22,869 nucleotides of DNA from an uncultured Candidatus Saccharibacteria bacterium (lineage in GTDB: Bacteria > Patescibacteriota > Saccharimonadia > Saccharimonadales > Saccharimonadaceae): positions 1-22,869 of the forward strand of contig CALHVV010000047.1 in assembly GCA_938036915.1 (NCBI GenBank), read 5' to 3'. Each line of letters begins with the position of its first letter. Position 1 is the first letter of the stretch. The notes under the pieces are model-generated. The model made no database searches, had not been told where the DNA came from, and saw nothing but the letters and a program-made list of their open reading frames with translations. The translations under genes were made by a program, and so were the position numbers. Below, in pieces: positions 1 to 6,527 of the stretch.

Positions 1-1127
1 AGTGCCACATAGCCCATGCCCGGCACAAAGGCTTTGCGCAGGTCGATGCGTGCACTATCAAGCGTCATCCCCTGGCTCTTGTGCACAGTAATCGCCCAAG
101 CCAGGCGCAGTGGCAGCTGCGAGATGCTGGCCCGTTTGCGCGTACCATCGCGCAGCTCCCAAGTATCGGGCTGCATTGTCACCACATGGCCATTACGAAA
201 CTCCACCACGGGATAGTCCGTGCCTGGCTCGAAGTCTGCTACCAGGCCAATGCTCCCATTGGCAAAGCGCCGCGTTTGGTCGTTCTTGATAGCCATCACC
301 AGCGCACCCCGCTTGAGCACTAGCACCTCTGGCGCGAGGATGCTCCGCTGGAGCGTGTCAACATAATTTTGCCCACCAGTGCTGCTGCGCTGGTACAACA
401 CTTCATCACCAGGCAGCTCGGTTAGGCGAGCTTGGTTGATCCGATCGACGTCGATATTGACGGTATGAAGCTCGGTTAGGTCGCTCTCGTGAGGTGGCTC
501 TACCTCTGTGCGGGCCAGTAATTGCTCGGCGTGGCGTCGGCGCAGATCACCAGCCCGCATGGCAGTCAGGATATCTAACAGAGCGTCACCCTCCTGCTGG
601 CGGTATTGCTGGTCGAGGTACAGAATAGCTGGGTCGAGCTGTCGCCAGGCTTGCGACTGCACCACAAAGCTCCCCTGCCGCCCACCATCGCGATTAACAG
701 GCGGCAGCTGGAAGAAGTCTCCGCTCATCACTACCTGCAGCCCACCAAAAGGCTGATTCGGCACCTCACGCACCCGGCGGCACACTTCGTCGATCATATC
801 AAGGCGATAGTCGTGTAGCATACTAATCTCATCGATGATAAGCACATCTGTCTTAGCAATAATATCGCGCCGCGTCTTCGACAGGTGATCAAAAAAATTG
901 TTCGGCAAGCTATCGTGGATGCCAATCCCCGCCCATGCGTGGATGGTGCTGCCGCCCAGGTGTGTCGCCGCAAGCCCCGTCGTGGCAGTGACGGACACAT
1001 ACTTGCCATCCGCCTTACACTGGCGGATGAACTGCCCCAACACATATGTCTTGCCCGTACCCGCTGGCCCTGTCAGCAGCGCACTCTGGCCACTACGCAA
1101 AATCTCCTGTGCAAGTGTCTGATCCAT
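1..1127 (-). CDS. PIF1/RecD-like superfamily 1 DNA helicase, 3' end outside window
   Basis: An ATP-dependent DNA helicase of the PIF1-like SF1B group, expected to unwind DNA 5' to 3'. About 375 residues are visible and the C-terminus lies beyond the window edge. Near the N-terminus is Walker A GPAGTGKT (residues 20-27), then the Thr-rich segment TATTGLAA, Walker B VLIIDE (95-100) followed by ISML, the motif GDFFQLPPV, and near the visible end TVHKSQGMTLD, the late SF1 helicase motif. The ATG at 1125-1127 puts Walker A close to the N-terminus, as is usual in the family. No SD precedes it; a TATACT -10 box ends 7 nt upstream, so the mRNA is probably leaderless. It reads away from the 237-aa gene on the same strand, with its promoter in the 44-bp gap. 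PIF1 versus RecD2 cannot be settled from this part. Confidence 0.88.
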   Translation of the reverse strand, partial: MDQTLAQEILRSGQSALLTGPAGTGKTYVLGQFIRQCKADGKYVSVTATTGLAATHLGGSTIHAWAGIGIHDSLPNNFFDHLSKTRRDIIAKTDVLIIDEISMLHDYRLDMIDEVCRRVREVPNQPFGGLQVVMSGDFFQLPPVNRDGGRQGSFVVQSQAWRQLDPAILYLDQQYRQQEGDALLDILTAMRAGDLRRRHAEQLLARTEVEPPHESDLTELHTVNIDVDRINQARLTELPGDEVLYQRSSTGGQNYVDTLQRSILAPEVLVLKRGALVMAIKNDQTRRFANGSIGLVADFEPGTDYPVVEFRNGHVVTMQPDTWELRDGTRKRASISQLPLRLAWAITVHKSQGMTLDSARIDLRKAFVPGMGYVA

Positions 1128-1134
1128 AGGCTCT

Positions 1135-1163
1135 AGTATACAAGGTTGTGGGGTGAGAGGCAA
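1135..1163 (-). promoter_or_regulatory. Promoter of the PIF1-like gene (leaderless geometry)
   Basis: On the minus strand TTGCCT (-35) and TATACT (-10, 1135-1140) are separated by 17 bp. Only 7 nt (1128-1134) separate the -10 box from the ATG, so transcription should start at or next to the start codon. Confidence 0.6.
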
Positions 1164-1171
1164 AAAGAGAG

Positions 1172-1885
1172 TTATTTGGTCAAGCCAAACATCTGCATAA
1201 CACGCCTACCAAGCAATGCAAGTCGACTTTTCGGCTTCGTAGCAGCCTCTTGTGCTACAACAAACTTTTCTAGCTCCATCATGATTTGCTCTGCATCTTT
1301 GCTCGATGGGTCAATCTCAGCAACTGTAGGATACGATGGTCCAGCTTCAGTAGGATCACTATGTGTCAGCTCAACAAACCGTATATTGTCGCCTGCCACC
1401 AGCGCACCCATTGCATAGTTGTCATCCCAGGCAAAATCTGCAAATGTTGGATCTGGGGCTTTCTCTCCATCAGCAACAACCGATGCCTTAATAAGCATCA
1501 TATATCCATCAGCTACTGGCTCTTTGCCAATTGTCCCCTGGTATTCTCCATAGGTAGGAAGCGCAACGACTGAACTATATATACCTTTAGAGTCATAGGC
1601 TACATAATCATGTGGCGTGTAGCAATACGGGGTAATTGTTACCGATTTGCATATTTCTGTTCGTGGGAAAATCTCGGTATCAAAGTGTACGCCCGTCACA
1701 ACTCTTAGTTGGTCCATCCATGCGATATCATGATCCATGTATTCTTCTACTGTATCTGGATGATCTAAAGCCAACGTAAGTCTATGCGCAAGCTCTGCTC
1801 TATATTTTTTCTCTTTTTCGTCCAACGGATTTTTGTCAATCCCCCGATATCGCTTTATCATTGACGGCTGTTCACTTGGTCGCAT
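1172..1885 (-). CDS. Uncharacterised 237-aa cytosolic protein
   Basis: I do not recognise this family. The protein is acidic and mixed alpha/beta, with no signal peptide or membrane segment. The N-terminus is basic and charged (MRPSEQPSMIKRYRG), the middle is rich in Asp, Tyr and Thr, and the C-terminus ends in a basic Lys/Arg-rich helix near residues 216-237. The ATG at 1883-1885 is preceded by a purine-rich stretch containing GAGG at reasonable spacing; Met9 has no SD, so Met1 is preferred. The gene has a strong promoter of its own (TTGACA, 17 bp, TACTCT) and lies between metK and the helicase gene on the same strand. The TAA stop at 1172-1174 is immediately followed by the helicase promoter. 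Base composition and coding quality look normal. Confidence 0.75.
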   Translation of the reverse strand: MRPSEQPSMIKRYRGIDKNPLDEKEKKYRAELAHRLTLALDHPDTVEEYMDHDIAWMDQLRVVTGVHFDTEIFPRTEICKSVTITPYCYTPHDYVAYDSKGIYSSVVALPTYGEYQGTIGKEPVADGYMMLIKASVVADGEKAPDPTFADFAWDDNYAMGALVAGDNIRFVELTHSDPTEAGPSYPTVAEIDPSSKDAEQIMMELEKFVVAQEAATKPKSRLALLGRRVMQMFGLTK

Positions 1886-1918
1886 ATATCCCTACCTCTT
1901 GCTCTGTTCGATTTGTTA

Positions 1919-1969
1919 ATGTCATATAGAGTACTCTCCCTTTCTGATTTTGTCAATGATAAATGACAT
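1919..1969 (-). promoter_or_regulatory. Promoter of the 237-aa gene, flanked by inverted ATGTCAT sites
   Basis: TTGACA (1951-1956 on the complementary strand) and TACTCT (1928-1933) are 17 bp apart. The promoter is bracketed by an inverted pair, ATGTCAT (1919-1925) and ATGACAT (1963-1969). There is also a closer TGTCA-N8-TGACA dyad (1951-1968) covering the -35. This could be a repressor site; the factor is unknown. Confidence 0.45.
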
Positions 1970-2046
1970 ATTATTACTACTTTAGCAAAGGGCATTTAAA
2001 CCATGGAAAAACAAGTACGATTGGTTTTGCAATTTCCTGTCTTTCT

Positions 2047-3057
2047 CTACCGATCCCACGCAAACCCCTCGCCAAAGTGCCCCCAGCGAGCGGTTGGCTC
2101 GTAGATGGGCTGGGTGAGCTGGAGTGTGGTGATGATGCCATGCGGGCTGAGATCATAGCCTGTGATGGACTGCTCCACCCCATCGATGATGGCAGTCGCC
2201 TCGACGGGTTGGTCGTGGCCGATTGCATACGCTAGGCGCACCAGCACCTCCTGCGCGTGGTGCTGTCGCAGATAATCCACTGCAATGCGCCGCGCCATAT
2301 ACGCTGCCGAGCGATCCACCTTGGTGGCGTCCTTGCCGCTAAAGGCCCCACCACCAATCGGCACACGTGGCCCATAATTGTCAACGATGAGCTTGCGTCC
2401 CGTCAGGCCAGCATCGGCCGCAAAGCCACCAATCTGCCAGTCCCCTGCTGGGTTACAGTGCAGCACTGGCGCATCATATTGCTTATCCTTAAAAAATGTG
2501 TTCACATACGTCTGCTGCTGGAGCCACTCCTTGACTACCTCTGTTAATTCGTCTTTTGGTGCGTGTTGGAAGCTTGCAACAATTGCCGTTATCTGCCCGC
2601 CACGCAGTGTTACTTGCGTTTTGCCATCGTAGGGCCAACGTTGATACAAAAATTGGTTCAATCGCCGCGCCAGCACTGTTTCGAGTGGGAGCAGCTCAGG
2701 CGTTTCGTTGCAAGCATAGCCGATCATCACGCCTTGGTCACCTGCCCCGCCATCATCCACACCGCGAGCAATCTCTGGGCTCTGCTGAGCAATGTGCTCA
2801 ATTATCTCTACCTCATTCCCCGCCAAACGCTGCACAATCGGTGCCACTGCCACCGTCGCCTGCGACGTCACTTCGCCCGTCACAAACACCGTGCCATGGC
2901 CGCCGCACACTTCCACCGCCACGCGTGCCTGTGGGTCACGCGCCAGATAGGCATCAAGGATGGCGTCGCTCATTTGGTCGCACAGCTTGTCGGGGTGGCC
3001 TGGGCTTACGCTCTCGGCGGTGCGAAACTGCGCTGATGCCATAGTCGTTGCTGTCAT
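2047..3057 (-). CDS. metK: S-adenosylmethionine synthetase (methionine adenosyltransferase)
   Basis: Makes S-adenosylmethionine from methionine and ATP, the cell's methyl donor. All signature elements are present: GHPDK (20-24, catalytic His21), GAGDQG (104-109), the phosphate loop GGGAFSGKD (235-243) and DRSAAY (248-253). The C-terminus still has YDLSPHGIITTLQL and the final GHFG segment. At 336 aa it is clearly shorter than typical bacterial enzymes (about 380-400), with shortening spread over loops; no catalytic motif is missing. The start is fixed by an AGGGAG SD seven nt before the ATG at 3055-3057, with the SD inside the 3' arm of a terminator hairpin. It is controlled by the SAM-I riboswitch directly upstream, so the enzyme is switched by its own product. 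The stop is TAG. Confidence 0.96.
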   Translation of the reverse strand: MTATTMASAQFRTAESVSPGHPDKLCDQMSDAILDAYLARDPQARVAVEVCGGHGTVFVTGEVTSQATVAVAPIVQRLAGNEVEIIEHIAQQSPEIARGVDDGGAGDQGVMIGYACNETPELLPLETVLARRLNQFLYQRWPYDGKTQVTLRGGQITAIVASFQHAPKDELTEVVKEWLQQQTYVNTFFKDKQYDAPVLHCNPAGDWQIGGFAADAGLTGRKLIVDNYGPRVPIGGGAFSGKDATKVDRSAAYMARRIAVDYLRQHHAQEVLVRLAYAIGHDQPVEATAIIDGVEQSITGYDLSPHGIITTLQLTQPIYEPTARWGHFGEGFAWDR

Positions 3058-3103
3058 AAAAAAACTCCCTTCTCTTATCCTGCACTACCAGGCGAGAAAG
3101 GAG
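3058..3103 (-). terminator. Riboswitch terminator that also holds the metK SD
   Basis: Stem arms CTCCTTTCTC (3094-3103) and GAGAAGGGAG (3065-3074) give 10 bp with one G-U pair and a 19-nt loop. Seven U follow directly (3058-3064) and then the metK ATG. The 3' arm contains the SD, so folding should both terminate transcription and hide the ribosome site. Confidence 0.85.
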
Positions 3104-3224
3104 CTGCCTTCTTACGCGTCTCATATCTTCCCTGCGCACAGGCTGGAATTAGCACCTTACTCGCTTCCCGAGCAGGTTGCTGACGAGTCATCGGGCCAGT
3201 CCCTCGTCGCACTCTGGATATTAG
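3058..3224 (-). promoter_or_regulatory. SAM-I (S-box) riboswitch leader of metK
   Basis: On the minus strand the leader contains the SAM-I core in order: GAGGGACTGGCCCGATGA, then CAGCAACC, then AAGGTGCTAATTCC, then GGGAAGATATGAG. P1 is formed by CTAATATC (3217-3224) pairing with GATATGAG (3120-3127) with one mismatch. The aptamer spans about 3120-3224. The expression platform is the terminator at 3058-3103, next to the metK ATG. By analogy with the family, SAM binding should favour the terminator and switch metK off. Known: SAM-I elements regulate methionine/SAM genes. Seen: every conserved junction element. Inferred: the switching direction. Confidence 0.93.
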
Positions 3225-3237
3225 TGATATTGGTAAT

Positions 3238-3246
3238 AGTATAGCA
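3238..3246 (-). promoter_or_regulatory. Extended -10 promoter of the metK riboswitch transcript
   Basis: TGC-TATACT on the minus strand (-10 at 3238-3243, TGC at 3244-3246). The expected start is near 3230, a few bases before the aptamer. No good -35 is visible, as is usual for extended -10 promoters. Confidence 0.6.
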
Positions 3247-3342
3247 TATATTTATGCTAGGAATACCCACCTTGTCGATGCAGCACAACGCGATAAGAAA
3301 GATACAACCGCACTCAAGTTATCTCGCAGCCAGATTTTCCAT

Positions 3343-3378
3343 AGCTAAAAACCGGTCGCTATTGACCGGTTCTTAGCT
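3343..3378 (-). terminator. Terminator after RNase HI gene
   Basis: A 15-bp inverted repeat with one mismatch (3343-3357 and 3364-3378), 6-nt loop. Read on the minus strand the core stem ends GACCGG followed by TTTTT, just after the RNase HI stop. Confidence 0.75.
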
Positions 3379-3380
3379 AC

Positions 3381-3821
3381 TTATTTTTCCTCTAGCCGCT
3401 CCCCGGCTCGTGCTCGGTTGGCCCATTGGTCGGCTAGCTCGTTTTGCTCATGGCCGTTGTGACCGCGCACCCAGATAAGCTTCGGCCGCACAGTAGTATA
3501 AAGCGCATAGGCTTCTTGCACGAGCTCGAGATTCTTGATCGGCCCGCTGCTCTTGCGCCAGCCCTTGGCTGCCCAGCCAGGTGCCCACTTGGTGAGGACA
3601 TTGACCCAAAATTCGCTATCGGTATGAATCTCACACTCCTCAGCCCCAGCCAACTGCATGGCTGCGATGAGGGCCATCCCCTCCATGCGGATATTCGTCG
3701 TGTCGCCTGGCTCGCTGCCCAACGCCACAGGCTTACCCTGCTCGATGACGGCATAGCCGCCCGGGCCAGGGTTGGGGCTGGCGCTGCCATCGGTGTAGAA
3801 GATGCGTGGAGCGACTACCAT
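3381..3821 (-). CDS. rnhA: Ribonuclease HI
   Basis: Cuts the RNA strand of RNA-DNA hybrids, as in primer and R-loop removal. The protein is 146 aa, a normal RNase HI length. The catalytic set is complete: Asp11 in YTDGSASPNPGPGG, Glu47 in NIRMEGMAL, Asp68 in HTDSEF and Asp131 in NELADQWA, plus His121 in the loop RGHNGHEQNE. The basic-protrusion region is present (AAKGWRKSSG). I chose the ATG at 3819-3821: the family begins just before the first strand, and longer reading upstream runs into the preceding gene. That gene's TAG ends one nt before this ATG, so the two are translationally coupled in one operon. A strong terminator follows. Confidence 0.95.
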   Translation of the reverse strand: MVVAPRIFYTDGSASPNPGPGGYAVIEQGKPVALGSEPGDTTNIRMEGMALIAAMQLAGAEECEIHTDSEFWVNVLTKWAPGWAAKGWRKSSGPIKNLELVQEAYALYTTVRPKLIWVRGHNGHEQNELADQWANRARAGERLEEK

Positions 3822-3822
3822 A

Positions 3823-4200
3823 CTAGTTACCACGATCCACGCGCTGGAACTCCATCCAATCTGATGGCCGATACCATTTCGTGTCATTGTTATAGCGTTC
3901 GTCAAACTTCGCCTGGTGCCGCGCCAAGAAGTAATGCCTACCACCATCGTGCTCGGCTTCGTAGCGAATATACATTTGGTCTGGATAATTCTTGGGTGCG
4001 CCGCTGTAGAGCATCACATCCACTGTGTTGCCCGGGTTAAGCGTGTGCGACTCGTTGCGCATATTCCCCAGATACTCCCAACTCACAACCTTCACCTGCC
4101 GATCCGAATCATTCTTGATGCGTGCCCATACATCTATTTTCGACACACTCTCATTCCGCACATCAACACGCTCGACGCGCACTACCGGAAAATTACTCAT
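3823..4200 (-). CDS. Uncharacterised 125-aa protein, operon partner of RNase HI
   Basis: I do not recognise the family. The protein is soluble, strand-rich, and has many Asn, Asp and Tyr. Alternating hydrophobic patterns such as VRVERVDVRN, VKVVSWEYLG and MYIRYEAEHDGG suggest a small beta-sandwich. There is no signal peptide. A strong AAGGAG SD precedes the ATG at 4198-4200 and an extended -10 promoter (TGG-TATAAT) lies about 35 bp upstream. The TAG stop is one nt from the RNase HI ATG. The operon link may reflect shared expression rather than shared function. Confidence 0.78.
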   Translation of the reverse strand: MSNFPVVRVERVDVRNESVSKIDVWARIKNDSDRQVKVVSWEYLGNMRNESHTLNPGNTVDVMLYSGAPKNYPDQMYIRYEAEHDGGRHYFLARHQAKFDERYNNDTKWYRPSDWMEFQRVDRGN

Positions 4201-4235
4201 CTGCTTGTCTCCTTGTTTATGGGGTTATCGAGGTA

Positions 4236-4244
4236 ATTATACCA
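4236..4244 (-). promoter_or_regulatory. Extended -10 promoter of the 125-aa gene/RNase HI operon
   Basis: TGG-TATAAT on the minus strand, followed by a short leader with AAGGAG. The string TGGTATAAT-nACCTC recurs upstream of the CPBP gene (22035-22043). Confidence 0.65.
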
Positions 4245-4337
4245 TATGGTGCGTGGAGTACTTGCTAAACACAGCTATTGCGTTGATGCTGCGCACCATC
4301 ACTACCTCTGTTATGATCAAGAACTCTGTCTTTACCT

Positions 4338-4440
4338 ACGCTATATGTAGCGTGCCCATATCTAGTGTCTAGGATGGTGTGGAAAAGTCGTGGAGATTTT
4401 TCACTGGCACTAGACCACTGTGGGGTGGTCATTTTTCGCT
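4338..4440 (+). ncRNA. Candidate structured RNA ending in a terminator
   Basis: Three consecutive hairpins are visible with no coding frame: ACGCTA-tatg-TAGCGT (4338-4353); TCTAGTG with CACTAGA (4361-4367, 4408-4414) enclosing GTGGAAAA paired with TTTTTCAC (4379-4386, 4397-4404, one G-U); and GACCAC/GTGGTC (4413-4418, 4425-4430) followed by ATTTTT. The second and third helices share a base or two, so they may alternate. No convincing promoter was found, so it might instead be the end of a longer transcript. No known RNA family is recognised. Confidence 0.3.
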
Positions 4441-4696
4441 TTTACACTGCTCTATAACTATCCAAACCACTATGTATTTCACCCCGAGTGATGATAGGAA
4501 GTGAAAACAAGGTAGCACCCTCCATGTAAAGCAACCATCTCATAAGCCTCGCAACACGTATCTACATACCGAGATGCCGCTATCTTACCAGGCAGCCACG
4601 CAGCACACGGGACTGTATATCCTGCAATAATACCTATACCCCTACTGTCTATATACCACTAACCTATCTAGAATCTGCTCTTATAAACATCTTTCT

Positions 4697-4726
4697 TTGT
4701 CATAACGAGCCATACGTTGCTACAAT
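4697..4726 (+). promoter_or_regulatory. Promoter of regulator remnant
   Basis: TTGTCA (4697-4702), 18-bp spacer, TACAAT (4721-4726) with TGC extension. A second possible -10, TATAAT, lies at 4734-4739. Confidence 0.6.
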
Positions 4727-4768
4727 AGTGGTATATAATTGCTATACGAATTATCTGGTAAGGTTATT

Positions 4769-4900
4769 ATGAAACTCCAGCGCCTGCTCGCCATTCTATC
4801 GCTCCTCTGCGAGCGAAACAAAGCCACTACTCAGGAGTTAGCCGGTCGCTTTGATGTGTCGAAACGCAGGGTGATTCAAAAAGACACAAAAAAACATTCA
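4769..4900 (+). pseudogene. Remnant of a YafY/WYL-type transcriptional regulator (HTH only)
   Basis: The first 40 or so residues are a typical DeoR/YafY-type winged HTH: a helix starting MKLQRLLAILSLLCER, then ATTQELAGRFDVSKR, where the recognition helix sits. After VIQKDTK the similarity stops in an A-rich run and the frame continues into unrelated sequence, so the wing, the linker and the WYL ligand domain are missing. The reading frame stays open through the start of the next gene, giving a meaningless tail to 5095. A good promoter and AAGG SD remain. Intact members of this family often sit beside and repress small detoxification genes such as the VOC gene that follows. Deletion of the 3' part is the simplest explanation. 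Confidence 0.7.
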
Positions 4901-4904
4901 ATAC

Positions 4905-4938
4905 TGACACACTGCTGTCATCATTTGTGGCGTATACT
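4905..4938 (+). promoter_or_regulatory. Possible operator and promoter of the VOC gene
   Basis: A dyad TGACA-N6-TGTCA (4905-4909, 4916-4920) sits where the -35 would be for TATACT (4933-4938). Such placement fits repression by the neighbouring regulator, which is now broken. Confidence 0.35.
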
Positions 4939-4981
4939 TAAGAGGCAATACACTAATCGGTATATAACAAGGAGGTACCTC

Positions 4982-5355
4982 ATGATCGATCATTCGGCAT
5001 CATCGTTAAAGACATTGAAGCAAGCGAGGCCTTTTATGAAGCGGTATTGGCACCACTGGGCTATGCCAAGACAATTGATGAATCCTATGGTGTAGGCTTT
5101 AGCAATCCAGACCGGACGCAGCATACTGGGATATTTTGGCTCGGGCAAGGCGAGCCATCATCGCCACTACACTTTGCTTTTGCTGCACCGTCGCGGGCAG
5201 CAGTTGATGCGTTCTATGCAGCCGGCCTAGCAGCAGGAGCGCAGAACAATGGCGCACCAGGCGTGCGGGCGATCTATCATCCAGACTATTATGGCGCCTT
5301 CCTTATCGACCCAAACGGGCATAATATTGAGGCAGTGTGCCACGCTGCAATATAG
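4982..5355 (+). pseudogene. VOC-fold (glyoxalase/bleomycin-resistance-like) protein, frameshifted
   Basis: The body reads cleanly as a small vicinal-oxygen-chelate protein: FGIIVKDIEASEAFYEAVLA, then the central GFSNPDRTQH, AAPSRAAVDAFYAAGLAAG and the end HPDYYGAFLIDPNGHNIEAV, the classic last strand with a metal-ligand Glu. A strong AAGGAGG SD (4969-4975) points to the ATG at 4982. That ATG gives MIDH and is then out of frame with the rest. Restoring one base (CATTC to CATTTC near 4991-4995) gives MIDHFGIIVKD, exactly as in the family. No other start exists in the correct frame before 5047. Real frameshift or assembly error cannot be told apart here. The substrate is unknown. Confidence 0.85.
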
Positions 5356-5357
5356 GG

Positions 5358-5405
5358 ATGCCCCCACCCTATTGGTGGGTGATGGGGTATCTATGCGGAG
5401 GTCAT
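5358..5405 (+). repeat. Intergenic hairpin element, copy 1
   Basis: CCCACC-ctatt-GGTGGG inside a wider CCCC/GGGG pairing, followed by GGGGTATCTATGCGGAGGTCAT. The same 3' module follows a hairpin at 7293-7344. Confidence 0.45.
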
Positions 5406-5471
5406 TTTCTCAATCAATAGTAGCTAAGCGCAGCACCGCGAGGAGCAATGCTTCGGCCACCGCCAAAAGCA

Positions 5472-5501
5472 AAGAAGCTCGTATAAATGACCGAGCTTCT
5501 T
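5472..5501. terminator. Bidirectional terminator between convergent genes
   Basis: A perfect 10-bp stem AAGAAGCTCG/CGAGCTTCTT with a 10-nt loop. The minus-strand side is followed by TTTGCTTTT. It separates the VOC gene from the convergent 180-aa gene. Confidence 0.7.
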
Positions 5502-5555
5502 ATGTTTCCACAGGCTTGTAATATAGCGTAACTATACCCCTTGCGAGGCATGAGC

Positions 5556-6098
5556 TTATGGCAGGAGTATTGCTACGTCACCACGCTTTTTATGCTTGTT
5601 CATAGTTTTTTGCAGTGTCTTCGTATCAAAGGTCATATCTGCCTTAGCCTGCTTGTCAAGGAGCAGGTACTGGGCCATTGCCATAGCAGCGAGCTGACCA
5701 ATGCACCGTGCGCGCACTACCTCTGGGTTGTGCCGCTCATTAACCATACCTCTCTTTGCGACGTCAACCGGCCGAAAAAGTGCGAGGACATTCACCACTC
5801 CATCATTTTCGCCCATCCAGCCACACAACTCACTTGTCATATCGGGCAACGCAGTAGCTGCAAAATCACATGTTGGCACAATGCGCCGATCGACAAAATC
5901 CATATAACTGCCCTGCGTCGTATGGACGGCATCCACCACTAGGCGCTGCTTGGGCCCCTCACCTTCTAGACGTATGTCAGTTGCCAGGCTAACTGGTGTA
6001 GTATGTGCACCATCGTAGCGCTTGATCGATGGTGGAATAACAGAATCAGTATGAATCTGTACGTAATTCGGTATTGAACTTTTTTCAAATAATTTCAT
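5556..6098 (-). CDS. Uncharacterised 180-aa protein
   Basis: Family not recognised. No signal peptide or TM segment; mixed alpha/beta. Notable segments are KQRLVVDAVHTTQGSYMDFV and VNVLALFRPVDVAKRGMVNE, and a C-terminal Ala/Met-rich helix (IGQLAAMAMAQYLLL) followed by a Lys-rich stretch. The start is set at the ATG at 6096-6098 (MKLFEK), which has AAGGAG at good distance; thirteen further upstream codons are AT-rich and unlikely to be coding. A TTGCAA/TATGAT pair with 17-bp spacing ends 10 nt before the ATG, which would leave almost no leader. A terminator lies 55 bp downstream. Confidence 0.72.
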   Translation of the reverse strand: MKLFEKSSIPNYVQIHTDSVIPPSIKRYDGAHTTPVSLATDIRLEGEGPKQRLVVDAVHTTQGSYMDFVDRRIVPTCDFAATALPDMTSELCGWMGENDGVVNVLALFRPVDVAKRGMVNERHNPEVVRARCIGQLAAMAMAQYLLLDKQAKADMTFDTKTLQKTMNKHKKRGDVAILLP

Positions 6099-6527
6099 AA
6101 TGCTCCTTATCATATATGATATATTGATAATTTGCAAGTCATGTTACCTCTGTTTTTACCAATACCCTATAGGCCATACCCTATATAGACTCATAGGTTG
6201 ATTTAATGGAATTATACCCAAGCAAGACACAGTTAATATCTTGCTATGACTATCACCTAAAGATTGTGCTATAGCCTACTGCCTATGTAGGCTAAGGGGT
6301 ATGTTTTTACACAAGAAGTAGACAAATAATACACGTTCTTACATCAAAATCACTTCTGCCTGTGCGAGCCTCTCCCCTACCATATCATTTGGCAAATAAT
6401 AAGTGAGCCTTATGAGCTAACTTTCATCCAGCTCTTAGCAATCGATGCATGCAGCGCAAATGTCGACATCTAGCAATCTGCTAGATGTAAGCAAGCGGGA
6501 GATGAGTAAAGCCGAGCCTAGAGCTCT
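6099..6527. other. Intergenic region, 0.43 kb, no gene seen
   Basis: Contains a direct repeat ATACCCTATA-ggcc-ATACCCTATA near 6165-6190, a hairpin TAGCCTAC/GTAGGCTA (6272-6294) followed by AGGGGTATGTTTTTA, and the inverted repeat at 6466-6488. No coding frame or known RNA recognised. Confidence 0.5.
6466..6488. terminator. Perfect inverted repeat downstream of glutamine amidotransferase
   Basis: ACATCTAGCA-atc-TGCTAGATGT, 10-bp stem with a 3-nt loop, 40 bp past the stop of the minus-strand gene. It has no strong U-run, so it may be a weak terminator or a binding site. Confidence 0.4.

Larger units (their letters stand above)
4245..4768. other. Intergenic region, 0.5 kb, no gene seen
   Basis: Holds the candidate RNA above, one intergenic ATACCCC motif near 4634, one phased TGTGGA pair at 4378-4396 and the promoter of the regulator remnant. 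No tRNA cloverleaf or convincing small CDS was found. Confidence 0.5.

Noticed and set aside
4769..5095. One 100-aa protein spanning the HTH and the following sequence
   Set aside because: The tail is the VOC gene read out of frame, and a strong SD with ATG lies inside it.
5406..5471. Possible short coding remnant on the minus strand (Leu/Ala-rich, ending ATID)
   Set aside because: No start, no SD, and it overlaps the terminator; composition alone is not enough.
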